From: Minisyncoccota bacterium
GTDB taxonomy: Bacteria; Patescibacteriota; Minisyncoccia; Phycocordibacterales; Phycocordibacteraceae
DNA: 6,929 nt
Direction: 5' to 3'
NCBI GenBank assembly: GCA_022844065.1
Contig: JALHML010000028.1
Location: 1 to 6,929, forward strand
The notes beneath the pieces were generated by a model. The model did not search any database. It had not been told where the DNA came from and was given only the letters and a program-made list of their open reading frames with translations. This document shows, piece by piece, positions 1 to 6,929 of the stretch (the first letter of the stretch is position 1; every line of letters begins with the position of its first letter). A program made the translations under genes and the position numbers.

Positions 1-910
1 GTTCACCCGTAACCATTGCCTCGTCTACATAGGAACTTCCCTCCGTAAGAATGCCGTCTACGGGTATCTTCCCACCTGGCTTCACAACAATAAAATCGCC
101 GTGCACGACCTGGTCTATAGGAAGTTCAATCTCTGTACCATCGCGCATGACGAGGGCCGTCTTTGCCTGCAGACCAAGAAGCTTCTGAATAGCATCGCCT
201 GTCCTTAACTTGGATTGTGCTTCCAGATACTTACCAAATGCAATAAAGGCGACTACCACGATAGTTACGTCGTAATACGATTGATCGACATTTAGGAAAG
301 CGCGGAGCGGCTCTTCAAAAGCAGTAAGGATGAAGCTGTAGACGAAAGCGACGGAAGTACCAATACCGATGAGAGTATCCATATTCGCCTTGCCATAACG
401 AACAAAGCGATAGAAACCAAGGAGATAGGGCTTACCGACAACCACCATCGTGTAGGTAGCGAAGATTGGCAGGAGATGGTGGAAGAACTCGTACCATATC
501 TCTGGAATGCTACCCATCCAGCCAAACTCTGCAGCCATTTCCCAACCCATAACAAAAAAACTGAATGCGGCGAGTGGAAGTACGGAAAGAACCCTCCAGC
601 GCATGTCCTTGATCTCAGCAAGCTTCTCTGTCTTGGACTGACTTAGGCCGGCATGAGCAGCGTGCTCATCAGGTGTCATACTCATACTTTCAGCCGTAGG
701 AACTACGAGCGTGTAGCCAAGCGGCTTAATTTTTTCGGAAAGATGGTGAGGACTTGTTTTTGTAGTATCAAAAGCAATCTTTGCAGTCTCCGTACCGTAA
801 TTCACCTCGACGTTCTCCACCCCTTCAACTTTCTTAACAGTCCTTTCAATGATGCCTGCACAAGAGGCGCAATGCATACCCTTAATACGGTACGTTCTAT
901 GATTACTCAT
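1..910 (-). CDS. copA: Copper-translocating P1B-type ATPase, N-terminal part (cut by window edge)
   Basis: Reading leftwards from ATG 910-908, 303 codons stay open to the window edge. The product begins with a heavy-metal-associated domain (about residues 5-70) carrying GMHCASC, with metal-binding Cys14 and Cys17. A His-containing linker follows (DEHAAHAG, 81-88). Four membrane segments can be seen at about 105-122, 143-160, 178-198 and 213-230, including the typical MDTLIGIGTSVAF stretch. The actuator domain then runs through PGGKIPVDG to the phosphatase motif TGE (301-303) at the very edge. P1B ATPases of this layout pump Cu(I) or Ag(I) out across the inner membrane using ATP. The CPC membrane motif and the DKTGT phosphorylation site lie outside the window, so copper specificity is inferred from the adjoining csoR. 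The start codon lies one base after the csoR stop with no strong Shine-Dalgarno, which suggests translational coupling. The gene is interrupted only by the window boundary; I see no frameshift. Confidence 0.93.
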   Translation of the reverse strand, partial: MSNHRTYRIKGMHCASCAGIIERTVKKVEGVENVEVNYGTETAKIAFDTTKTSPHHLSEKIKPLGYTLVVPTAESMSMTPDEHAAHAGLSQSKTEKLAEIKDMRWRVLSVLPLAAFSFFVMGWEMAAEFGWMGSIPEIWYEFFHHLLPIFATYTMVVVGKPYLLGFYRFVRYGKANMDTLIGIGTSVAFVYSFILTAFEEPLRAFLNVDQSYYDVTIVVVAFIAFGKYLEAQSKLRTGDAIQKLLGLQAKTALVMRDGTEIELPIDQVVHGDFIVVKPGGKIPVDGILTEGSSYVDEAMVTGE

Positions 911-911
911 G

Positions 912-1178
912 CTATTTTCGTTTTAGACGATAGACGGCAAGAATTTCCTGTTTTGCCTTAGCAATATTCCCCGACCTTATCTGACTAGAGGCACACGTAT
1001 CAAGATGATTCTCAAGGAGCAAATCCTCAACACCTGAAAGAGCGCTTTTAATGGCTGAGGTTTGGGTGATGACGTCGATACAGTACGTATCTTTCTCAAC
1101 AAGCGTTTGAAGTCCACGTATCTGTCCTTCAACCCTACGGAGGCGATTTTGTATCTGCTTTTTAGTTTCTAGCTTCAT
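912..1178 (-). CDS. csoR: CsoR-family copper-sensing transcriptional repressor (88 aa)
   Basis: This is a small all-helical metal-sensing repressor of the CsoR/RcnR (DUF156) family. The family signature RLRRVEGQIRG is at residues 12-22. The Cu(I) ligands fit the CsoR pattern exactly: Cys33, then 24 residues, His58, then three residues, Cys62. Tyr32 precedes the first Cys, as in mycobacterial CsoR. In this family apo-CsoR binds a GC-rich palindrome as a tetramer and releases it when Cu(I) binds. I chose ATG 1178-1176 as the start. An upstream in-frame TTG at 1214-1212 would add 12 residues, but it coincides with the -35 box and the extension would be encoded by the operator itself. The protein is then 88 aa, normal for the family. 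The gene heads an operon with copA (one-base gap) and is probably autoregulated through the operator at 1181-1211. Confidence 0.93.
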   Translation of the reverse strand: MKLETKKQIQNRLRRVEGQIRGLQTLVEKDTYCIDVITQTSAIKSALSGVEDLLLENHLDTCASSQIRSGNIAKAKQEILAVYRLKRK

Positions 1179-1180
1179 AT

Positions 1181-1211
1181 ACCAAATATACCCCAGGGGG
1201 GTATATTTGGT
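1181..1211. promoter_or_regulatory. CsoR operator: perfect 14-bp inverted repeat
   Basis: Arms 1181-1194 (ACCAAATATACCCC) and 1198-1211 are exact reverse complements separated by three bases. The central core ATACCCCAGGGGGGTAT (1188-1204) resembles known CsoR operators, which are TACCC/GGGTA-type palindromes. It directly precedes csoR and covers the space between and including its -35 and -10 boxes, so a bound CsoR would block RNA polymerase. That it is the CsoR site is inferred from position and core sequence. Confidence 0.88.
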
Positions 1212-1214
1212 CAA
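1185..1214 (-). promoter_or_regulatory. csoR-copA promoter, predicted leaderless
   Basis: On the minus strand a -35 TTGACC (1214-1209) and a -10 TATATT (1190-1185) are separated by 18 bases occupied by the operator core. Only six bases (TGGTAT) lie between the -10 box and the csoR ATG at 1178, so transcription should start at or within a base or two of the ATG. There is no room for a ribosome binding site. The leaderless reading depends on this promoter being the one used. Confidence 0.75.
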
Positions 1215-1285
1215 GCCTACTTATTAGACAAAGTTTTACTTGTGGTATGTCTAGGATTCAAACCAAAATCCAGCTTTTGCAAACG

Positions 1286-1312
1286 AAAAACGACACCCTG
1301 GGGCGCCGTTTT
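1286..1312 (-). terminator. Intrinsic terminator after tRNA-fMet
   Basis: On the minus strand AAAACGGCGCCC (1312-1301), a CA loop and GGGTGTCGTTTT (1298-1287) can form a 12-pair stem with two G-U pairs. The innermost pair or two would probably open to give a larger loop. The stem merges into a run of five T (1290-1286). It lies 11 bases beyond the tRNA discriminator base at 1324, where a terminator for this gene is expected. Confidence 0.8.
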
Positions 1313-1323
1313 CCTGAATCGTG

Positions 1324-1643
1324 TTGCGGGGGCCGGAATCGAACCGGCGTCTGGAGGTTCTTTTACACCTATTGTTTCCAGTAGGAATGGACTATCCCAT
1401 GATCCTGAATCAGGATCCTCCCATTATAGTCTCTGAACCTTTCCCGAATTACTCCGAGACTTGGCTGCTGATTGCCGAATCTTCTTGTTTTTCAAGCATT
1501 CACGCTCATTCTTTCGAATCACGTTGTAGCACAAGAAGCTCTAACGGTATTCCAGCAATTTAGAGAGTTTTTCCACTACCCGTTACCGGATAGGGTCACG
1601 TTGTTCACATGAGCCTCCCGAGGTACCTCTCCTCTACCCCGCT
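1324..1643 (-). tRNA. Initiator tRNA-fMet(CAU), split by a group I intron
   Basis: Exon 1 is 1643-1609 (35 nt) and exon 2 is 1359-1324 (36 nt). Joined, they make a full cloverleaf. The acceptor pairs GCGGGG with CCCCGC, the D stem GAGG with CCTC, the anticodon stem GGAGG with CCTCC, and the T stem GCCGG with CCGGC around TTCGATT. The anticodon loop is CTCATAA. Initiator rather than elongator identity is shown by an unpaired first position (A1 x A72), the A11-U24 pair and the G30-C40 and G31-C39 pairs. The third pair of the usual GGG:CCC set is A29-U41, a variant. The D loop is short (AGAGGTA, with the conserved GG) and the variable loop is four bases (AGAC). CCA is not fully encoded: A73 is followed by CA. 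Promoter and terminator both fit this strand. Whether other tRNA-fMet genes exist elsewhere cannot be seen. Confidence 0.93.
1360..1608 (-). ncRNA. Group I self-splicing intron (249 nt) in tRNA-fMet
   Basis: The intron lies between U36 (1609) and A37 (1359). The 5' exon ends in U and the intron ends in G (1360), as group I splicing requires. P1: guide GTGACC (1599-1594) pairs with exon 1 GCTCAT, giving U-G at the splice site and one C x C mismatch. P2: TATCCG-GTAA-CGGGTA (1592-1577). P3: probably CTCTC with GGGAG. P4: TGCTG (1557-1553) with CAGCA (1470-1466). P5: CTTCTTGT (1538-1531) with ACAAGAAG (1488-1481), holding an inner ATTC-GAAA-GAAT hairpin. The conserved core strings AATCAGCAGCCAAG (1473-1460) and GTTCAGAGACTA (1438-1427) are present. 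P7: GACTA with TAGTC (within 1396-1389). P8: GATCCTG-ATT-CAGGATC (1417-1401). P9: CCTA with TAGG (1385-1368). No ORF of useful size lies inside. Subgroup IC3, usual for bacterial tRNA introns, is likely but not proven. Confidence 0.93.
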
Positions 1644-1674
1644 ATGTACTGCCTCTCTGAAGAAGCATGGGAAA

Positions 1675-1703
1675 AGCATACCACTTTACTAAAAAGAGTA
1701 CAA
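1675..1703 (-). promoter_or_regulatory. Promoter of tRNA-fMet
   Basis: On the minus strand a -35 TTGTAC (1703-1698), a 17-base spacer and a -10 TATGCT (1680-1675) are seen. The -10 is preceded by TGG, giving an extended -10. The predicted start near 1668 leaves a leader of about 25 nt before tRNA position 1 at 1643, to be removed by RNase P. The rest of the 130-nt divergent gap (1644-1773) shows only a weak TATGAT (1754-1759) that might serve the HNH gene. Confidence 0.65.
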
Positions 1704-1773
1704 TTTCATGCAGATATTAACCTTTCGTACGGGGTTCATAACTTTCCTCTTTTTATGATGCTATTCTTTATTA

Positions 1774-2142
1774 ATGCCCCACAAGGATCCCGAACGTGCT
1801 AAGGAACACCACTCGAAATACATGAGAGAAGTGTGGTACCCGAAGAACAAGGAGAAGCATCTGACGTATGTACGACGGAATAAGCAGCGTGTAAGGTTAT
1901 TTATCGAAGAATATAAGCGAAGTCGCTCGTGCACGGATTGCGGATTTTCAGGTAATGAATTCCCCTATGTACTAGACTTTGACCACCTCAATAGTGGCCT
2001 CACGAAGAAGTTCACGATCGGTAGTTGGTCACACTCAGTACTCAGCATTGAAGCAATTGAAAAAGAAATCGAGAAGTGTGAACTCGTATGCGCAAACTGT
2101 CATCGCATTCGAACGTTCTCTAAGAAGGTTATGGAGGATTAG
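1774..2142 (+). CDS. Small HNH-type nuclease-like protein (122 aa)
   Basis: The first 50 residues are strongly basic and probably helical (KDPERAKEHHSKYMREVWYPKNK). A treble-clef HNH fold follows. Cys53-x2-Cys56 (CTDCG) and Cys106-x2-Cys109 (CANCHR) would bind structural zinc. LDFDHL (67-72) supplies the Asp-His of the first HNH strand, and N108/H110 lie in the last helix. HNH proteins of this size nick or cut DNA; many are phage-like or free-standing homing endonucleases. This one lies on the strand opposite the split tRNA and 130 nt from it, outside the intron. A homing role is therefore only a possibility. Start ATG 1774 has no Shine-Dalgarno; a TATGAT 14 bases upstream without a matching -35 could give a very short leader. 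It is the only plus-strand gene, and its stop overlaps that of the facing gene. No partner or substrate is indicated. Confidence 0.8.
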   Translation: MPHKDPERAKEHHSKYMREVWYPKNKEKHLTYVRRNKQRVRLFIEEYKRSRSCTDCGFSGNEFPYVLDFDHLNSGLTKKFTIGSWSHSVLSIEAIEKEIEKCELVCANCHRIRTFSKKVMED

Positions 2143-2732
2143 ATCTCTCCGTGTTCTCGCATCACCATTTCATACATAGCGATAGTGCGGTGTGCAGTGT
2201 GCTCGGTTAACTCAAACGAAGACCCGCTGTGCGCTATCTCGTTACGTACCTTATGTGCGTCCCACGCGAACTGCAGTGTCTTGAACTTCGCCGGGTTAAC
2301 CGCTTTTAGTTTCTCGCCGACAGATTGACCAGGATACCCAAGCTGGGACAAAAGATCGTCCAGCATGATATCAGCCTCAATAATGGCCTGCCGCCAGTCA
2401 CTCTCATGTGGACGCTCAACAAGCTCACGTACATGGGCCCACCTGGAATGGTCTCGCTCCACCTCAGCATGCGCTGCGTGTTCTGTAGCATATTTCGCTG
2501 ACTCTTCGCGCCTTGTCTGATGAAAACGAATCGTTGAGTTAATAAACACCGCGAGGAGCGCAATCGTTACGATAATAGAAAGCCCTGTAACAACGAGCCA
2601 TACCTGACTCGCAAGCGCGAGCAGATTCGTCTGCAATGAAAAACCTCCGGGATTAGAGATAAGCTCGTAGAGGAGCCGGAAAAAGTACTCGACGTTAAGA
2701 AAATGAACGGAAGGTTCCGAGGTTGTTCCCAT
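2139..2732 (-). CDS. Single-pass membrane protein with HEPN-like RNEIAH motif (197 aa)
   Basis: I do not recognise a named family. The N-terminal 40 residues are mildly hydrophobic, followed by one clear membrane helix at about 43-64 (WLVVTGLSIIVTIALLAVFI). A charged, probably coiled-coil stretch rich in Glu, His and Arg covers 72-110. The C-terminal part is helical: WRQAIIEADIMLDDLLSQLGY (113-133), then AWDAHKVRNEIAHSG (156-170) and a final helix. R163-N-E-I-A-H168 fits the R-x4-H motif of HEPN domains, many of which are RNases, and a helix-motif-helix order is compatible. Whether this one is catalytic is unknown. The gene starts eight bases after the gatA stop, so it is probably the last gene of that operon. 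AAGGG precedes the ATG but is too close to be an ideal ribosome binding site. It ends tail to tail with the HNH gene. The long conserved-looking C-terminus suggests a real protein. Confidence 0.8.
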   Translation of the reverse strand: MGTTSEPSVHFLNVEYFFRLLYELISNPGGFSLQTNLLALASQVWLVVTGLSIIVTIALLAVFINSTIRFHQTRREESAKYATEHAAHAEVERDHSRWAHVRELVERPHESDWRQAIIEADIMLDDLLSQLGYPGQSVGEKLKAVNPAKFKTLQFAWDAHKVRNEIAHSGSSFELTEHTAHRTIAMYEMVMREHGEI

Positions 2733-2740
2733 CCCTTGAA

Positions 2741-4168
2741 TTATAGCGTCTCGCCGGTCACGAGTGCACCAATTCTAAACAATAGGTCGTCAGCACCAAG
2801 TGGCGCCGTAAAGTGGATTCCCGTCGGAAGAGATACTCCATCACGCTCAACGTTCCCCATCGGTACAGAAATTGCGGGCATTCCGGTCAGGTTCGCTGTA
2901 ACCGTAAAGATATCCTCAAGATACATAGACACTGGGTCGGACTTATCTCCGAACTTGAACGCAGGTGAAGGGGTTGTTGGAAATGCGATAACATCGCAAC
3001 TCTCAAAAGCAGCATCGTATTCTGCACGTAAGACGCCACGTGCCTGATCGGCCTTCCGGTAGTACGCATCAATGTAGCCCGAGGAGAGCACGAATGTACC
3101 TAAAAGAATGCGGCGTATTGTTTCGGTTCCGAACCCAGACGTTCTACTCTTAACGTAATCTTCAAGAAGCGTTCCGCCGCGCTCAGCAAGACCATAGCGC
3201 ACACCGTCAAAGCGAGCGAGGTTCGCTGACGCTTCTGCCGGCATAATCACGTAATAGACCGGGAGTGCATATCCGCTCGTTGGAAGCGACACATCAATAA
3301 GCGTGTGGCCCTCTGCTTCAAGAGCAGCAAGGGTGCTTTCAAACTGAGCAGCGACGTCTTCGTCGATACCTTCTGCAAGCAGATGGCGCGGCACGCCAAT
3401 TCGTAGCGTGGCACCTGCTTCCTTCTTTGTATACGTATCACTGGTAATAGTTGTTGCATCAAGCGGGTCACTTCCCTTCATCACGTCATAGAGCAGCTTC
3501 GCATCGGCAACCGACTTCGTAAGCGGGCCTGCCTGATCTAAAGAAGAACCAAGTGCAATAAGACCGCTACGCGACACCGCACCATAGGTTGGCTTCATTC
3601 CTACAAGTCCGGTATGCGCTGCAGGCTGGCGAATCGAGCCTCCGGTATCAGTACCGAGCGCAGCCAGTGCAAGGTTTGCCGCTACTGCCGCAGAAGAACC
3701 TCCGGAAGAGCCTCCCGGGACGCGAGACGTATCAAGAGGATTCTTCGCAGGACCATATGCAGAATGCTCGGTTGATGAACCCATAGCAAACTCATCCATG
3801 TTGGTGCGTCCCACGAAGAGCGCACCCTCTTCCTTTAGTTTCTTTGTTACGGTAGCGTCATACGTTGCGCGATAGTTCGCGAGCATCTTCGATGCAGCAC
3901 TCGCAATCTTCCCTTCTATGAGAATGTTGTCCTTCATCGCAAGCGGAATGCCACACAAAAGTGGTGCGTGCCCGCTATCAATGCGCTTCTGTGCAGATTC
4001 AATTGCAGCGTCGTCTGCCTCAAAGAGTTCCAGGAATGCATTTAGCTCTGGATTTCTTTCTTTGGCAGCGTTTGCACAGGCGTCCCATAAATCACGAACG
4101 GAAAACTCTTTCGCTCTCAGCGCGCTCGCAGCTTCTATTATCGAAAGTTCGTTCAAAGACTTAGTCAT
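2741..4168 (-). CDS. gatA: Glu-tRNA(Gln) amidotransferase subunit A
   Basis: GatA is the amidase subunit of GatCAB. It releases ammonia from glutamine so that mischarged Glu-tRNA(Gln) is converted to Gln-tRNA(Gln) in the cytoplasm, in organisms lacking or supplementing GlnRS. The amidase-signature catalytic triad is complete: Lys79 (AMKDN), Ser154 (GGSSGGS) and nucleophile Ser178 (DTGGSIRQPA), identical in numbering to the Staphylococcus aureus enzyme. MKPTYGAVSRSGLIALGSSLDQ (191-212) follows, near the usual KPTYGRVSR block. The length of 475 aa is normal. The start ATG 4168-4166 lies inside the last codons of gatC (8-nt overlap), which implies translational coupling and a fixed ratio of the two subunits. 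The gene is followed eight bases later by the membrane-protein gene. gatB, the tRNA-binding kinase-like subunit, is not in this window and must be encoded elsewhere if the complex is made. Confidence 0.97.
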   Translation of the reverse strand: MTKSLNELSIIEAASALRAKEFSVRDLWDACANAAKERNPELNAFLELFEADDAAIESAQKRIDSGHAPLLCGIPLAMKDNILIEGKIASAASKMLANYRATYDATVTKKLKEEGALFVGRTNMDEFAMGSSTEHSAYGPAKNPLDTSRVPGGSSGGSSAAVAANLALAALGTDTGGSIRQPAAHTGLVGMKPTYGAVSRSGLIALGSSLDQAGPLTKSVADAKLLYDVMKGSDPLDATTITSDTYTKKEAGATLRIGVPRHLLAEGIDEDVAAQFESTLAALEAEGHTLIDVSLPTSGYALPVYYVIMPAEASANLARFDGVRYGLAERGGTLLEDYVKSRTSGFGTETIRRILLGTFVLSSGYIDAYYRKADQARGVLRAEYDAAFESCDVIAFPTTPSPAFKFGDKSDPVSMYLEDIFTVTANLTGMPAISVPMGNVERDGVSLPTGIHFTAPLGADDLLFRIGALVTGETL

Positions 4169-4463
4169 GGCTGATGATTTTTTTCACCGAGAGACTGTTT
4201 CCTTCCTTAACTGGAAACTGCTCAACAATCCGCTCGGTCCATGTACCCGACTCGTACGGAGTTTCGTCAGCCCGCAGCACATTGCGTACAACGGAAAGAT
4301 TCCTATCGCTCTTAGGCAGCGTGAGCTCGTCGAGCTTACCGACGTACGCGAGAATGCTATCAAACTCAGCTGCAAATCGTGCCAGATCACCTTCTGCAAC
4401 ATCAAGACGCGCGAGCGTGCCGAGCCGCTTAACATCCTCAGGGGTAGCTTTGGTATTACTCAT
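4161..4463 (-). CDS. gatC: Glu-tRNA(Gln) amidotransferase subunit C
   Basis: The 100-aa product matches GatC: an N-terminal helix with VKRLGTLARLDVAEGD (11-26), then FAAEFDSILAYVGKLDEL (30-47), a proline-containing extended middle, and the C-terminal PVKEG...VKKII segment that wraps the partner subunits. GatC is a small scaffold that stabilises the GatA-GatB interface in GatCAB and has no catalytic residues. The start ATG 4463-4461 lies 21 bases after the ligA stop, which is a tandem TGA-TAG. Only a weak GAAG element precedes it, so expression is probably from the ligA transcript. It overlaps gatA by eight bases. Confidence 0.95.
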   Translation of the reverse strand: MSNTKATPEDVKRLGTLARLDVAEGDLARFAAEFDSILAYVGKLDELTLPKSDRNLSVVRNVLRADETPYESGTWTERIVEQFPVKEGNSLSVKKIISHD

Positions 4464-4484
4464 ACGCTTCGTATAGGCAATCTA

Positions 4485-6512
<2,028 letters not shown>

Positions 6513-6541
6513 CTACCCCAGCGAACGCGCCTCCCCAACCA

Positions 6542-6929
6542 CTAGTAGAAGACCTTTAATCCGCGCTCAACTCGCTTCGGATCTGTTGCACTACATACGT
6601 TATAGCCGCTCGCGTACAAACAGCTTCTGGCCGTTCCAGCATTACAGGTCGCCGAACCACCACTCTTGTACACTTTCACAGTGGCAGAAACTCCACCCGG
6701 ACACGGAACGGAAAACTCGCTCGTTTGCATACCGCCGCTAATACTTGAGGTAACCGGCATATCAACTGTAGCGCAACGGATACTTGTAAGAGGGATGCCG
6801 TATCCGAATGCATTCTGCTGCTGATCCCAGTACAACGCGCATTCCATCGCAGAATCTGCAGCATAAAAGGCGTACTGTGACTGGCGAGCGGTTGAGGAAA
6901 GCGTGACTTGCTTGAGTGCAATATCAAGC
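6542..6929 (-). CDS. PilX-like type IV pilin-type protein, C-terminal part (cut by window edge)
   Basis: The frame enters from the right edge and gives 128 residues to stop TAG 6544-6542. The visible start (ALKQVTLSSTARQSQYAFYAADSAMECALYWD) is the segment that follows the membrane helix in PilX-like minor pilins of Parcubacteria-type genomes. The family end also looks typical (DPKRVERGLKVFY). Six Cys are visible (at 30, 52, 76, 95, 103 and 112 of the partial product), suggesting disulfides in an exported domain. The prepilin-peptidase site and the hydrophobic N-terminal helix are outside the window. Such proteins are minor components that help start or adjust type IV pilus assembly at the inner membrane. 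The stop lies 38 bases before ligA with no hairpin terminator between, so co-transcription with ligA is plausible. The family call rests on recalled sequence style, not on a search. Confidence 0.75.
   Translation of the reverse strand, partial: LDIALKQVTLSSTARQSQYAFYAADSAMECALYWDQQQNAFGYGIPLTSIRCATVDMPVTSSISGGMQTSEFSVPCPGGVSATVKVYKSGGSATCNAGTARSCLYASGYNVCSATDPKRVERGLKVFY

Noticed and set aside
653..961. Plus-strand 102-aa ORF
   Set aside because: Shadow of copA and the csoR end; no coding features of its own.
1179..1214. TTG-initiated 12-residue N-terminal extension of CsoR
   Set aside because: The extension is encoded by the palindromic operator and its TTG is part of the -35 box; family length and alignment favour ATG 1178.
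1401..1417. GATCCTG hairpin as an independent terminator or repeat
   Set aside because: It lies between the two P7 strands, exactly where P8 of the intron belongs, and lacks a T run.
1242..1563. Two overlapping plus-strand ORFs of 64 and 80 aa
   Set aside because: They lie antisense to the tRNA exon and group I intron, have no recognisable protein features, and the RNA explanation is complete.
1324..1643. tmRNA or a plain pseudo-tRNA fragment
   Set aside because: The T arm alone could suggest tmRNA, but the 5' half with D arm and CAU anticodon is present 249 bases upstream and pairs perfectly, with group I core motifs between.
1774..2142. HNH gene as an intron-encoded homing endonuclease
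   Set aside because: It is outside the intron boundaries and on the opposite strand; only a free-standing role remains possible.
6676..6927. 83-aa minus-strand ORF in another frame
   Set aside because: Out-of-frame shadow of the pilin gene, whose frame shows the conserved AFYAADSAMECALYWD segment.

Overview
The window reads as part of a compact bacterial chromosome, most likely a Candidate Phyla Radiation (Patescibacteria) genome of the Parcubacteria type. This assignment is an inference from gene style, since no rRNA is present. The supporting features are a PilX-like pilin with the AFYAADSAMECALYWD signature, a NAD+ DNA ligase with an eroded zinc finger and a divergent NMN-binding motif, very tight gene packing with few clear Shine-Dalgarno sites, and a small HNH protein of a type common in those genomes.

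Left part (1-1214, minus strand): a copper-response operon of csoR followed one base later by copA. copA runs off the left edge, leaving its first 303 codons. A perfect 14-bp inverted repeat with a CsoR-operator core lies across a TTGACC-N18-TATATT promoter. The promoter sits so close to the csoR ATG that the mRNA is predicted to be leaderless.

Centre-left (1286-1703, minus strand): the most notable element of the window. It is an initiator tRNA-fMet(CAU) gene split directly after its anticodon by a 249-nt group I intron. A good promoter lies upstream and a 12-bp hairpin terminator downstream. The exons rejoin into a cloverleaf carrying initiator hallmarks (A1 x A72 mismatch and an A11-U24 pair). 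The intron shows recognisable P1, P2, P3, P4, P5, P7, P8 and P9 elements and a 3'-terminal G. On the opposite strand, 130 nt away, lies a small HNH nuclease gene (1774-2142), outside the intron.

Right part (2139-6929, minus strand): a probable long operon read leftwards. It comprises the C-terminal part of a PilX-like pilin, ligA, gatC, gatA and a 197-aa single-pass membrane protein with an R-x4-H (HEPN-like) motif. gatC and gatA encode two of the three subunits of the Glu-tRNA(Gln) amidotransferase; gatB is not in the window. The last gene converges on the HNH gene, and their stop codons overlap by four bases.

The window therefore combines translation functions (initiator tRNA and Gln-tRNA synthesis), DNA joining, copper homeostasis and surface pili. 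The split initiator tRNA is the strongest candidate for an unusual biological system, because every translation start would depend on its splicing if it is the only tRNA-fMet gene.
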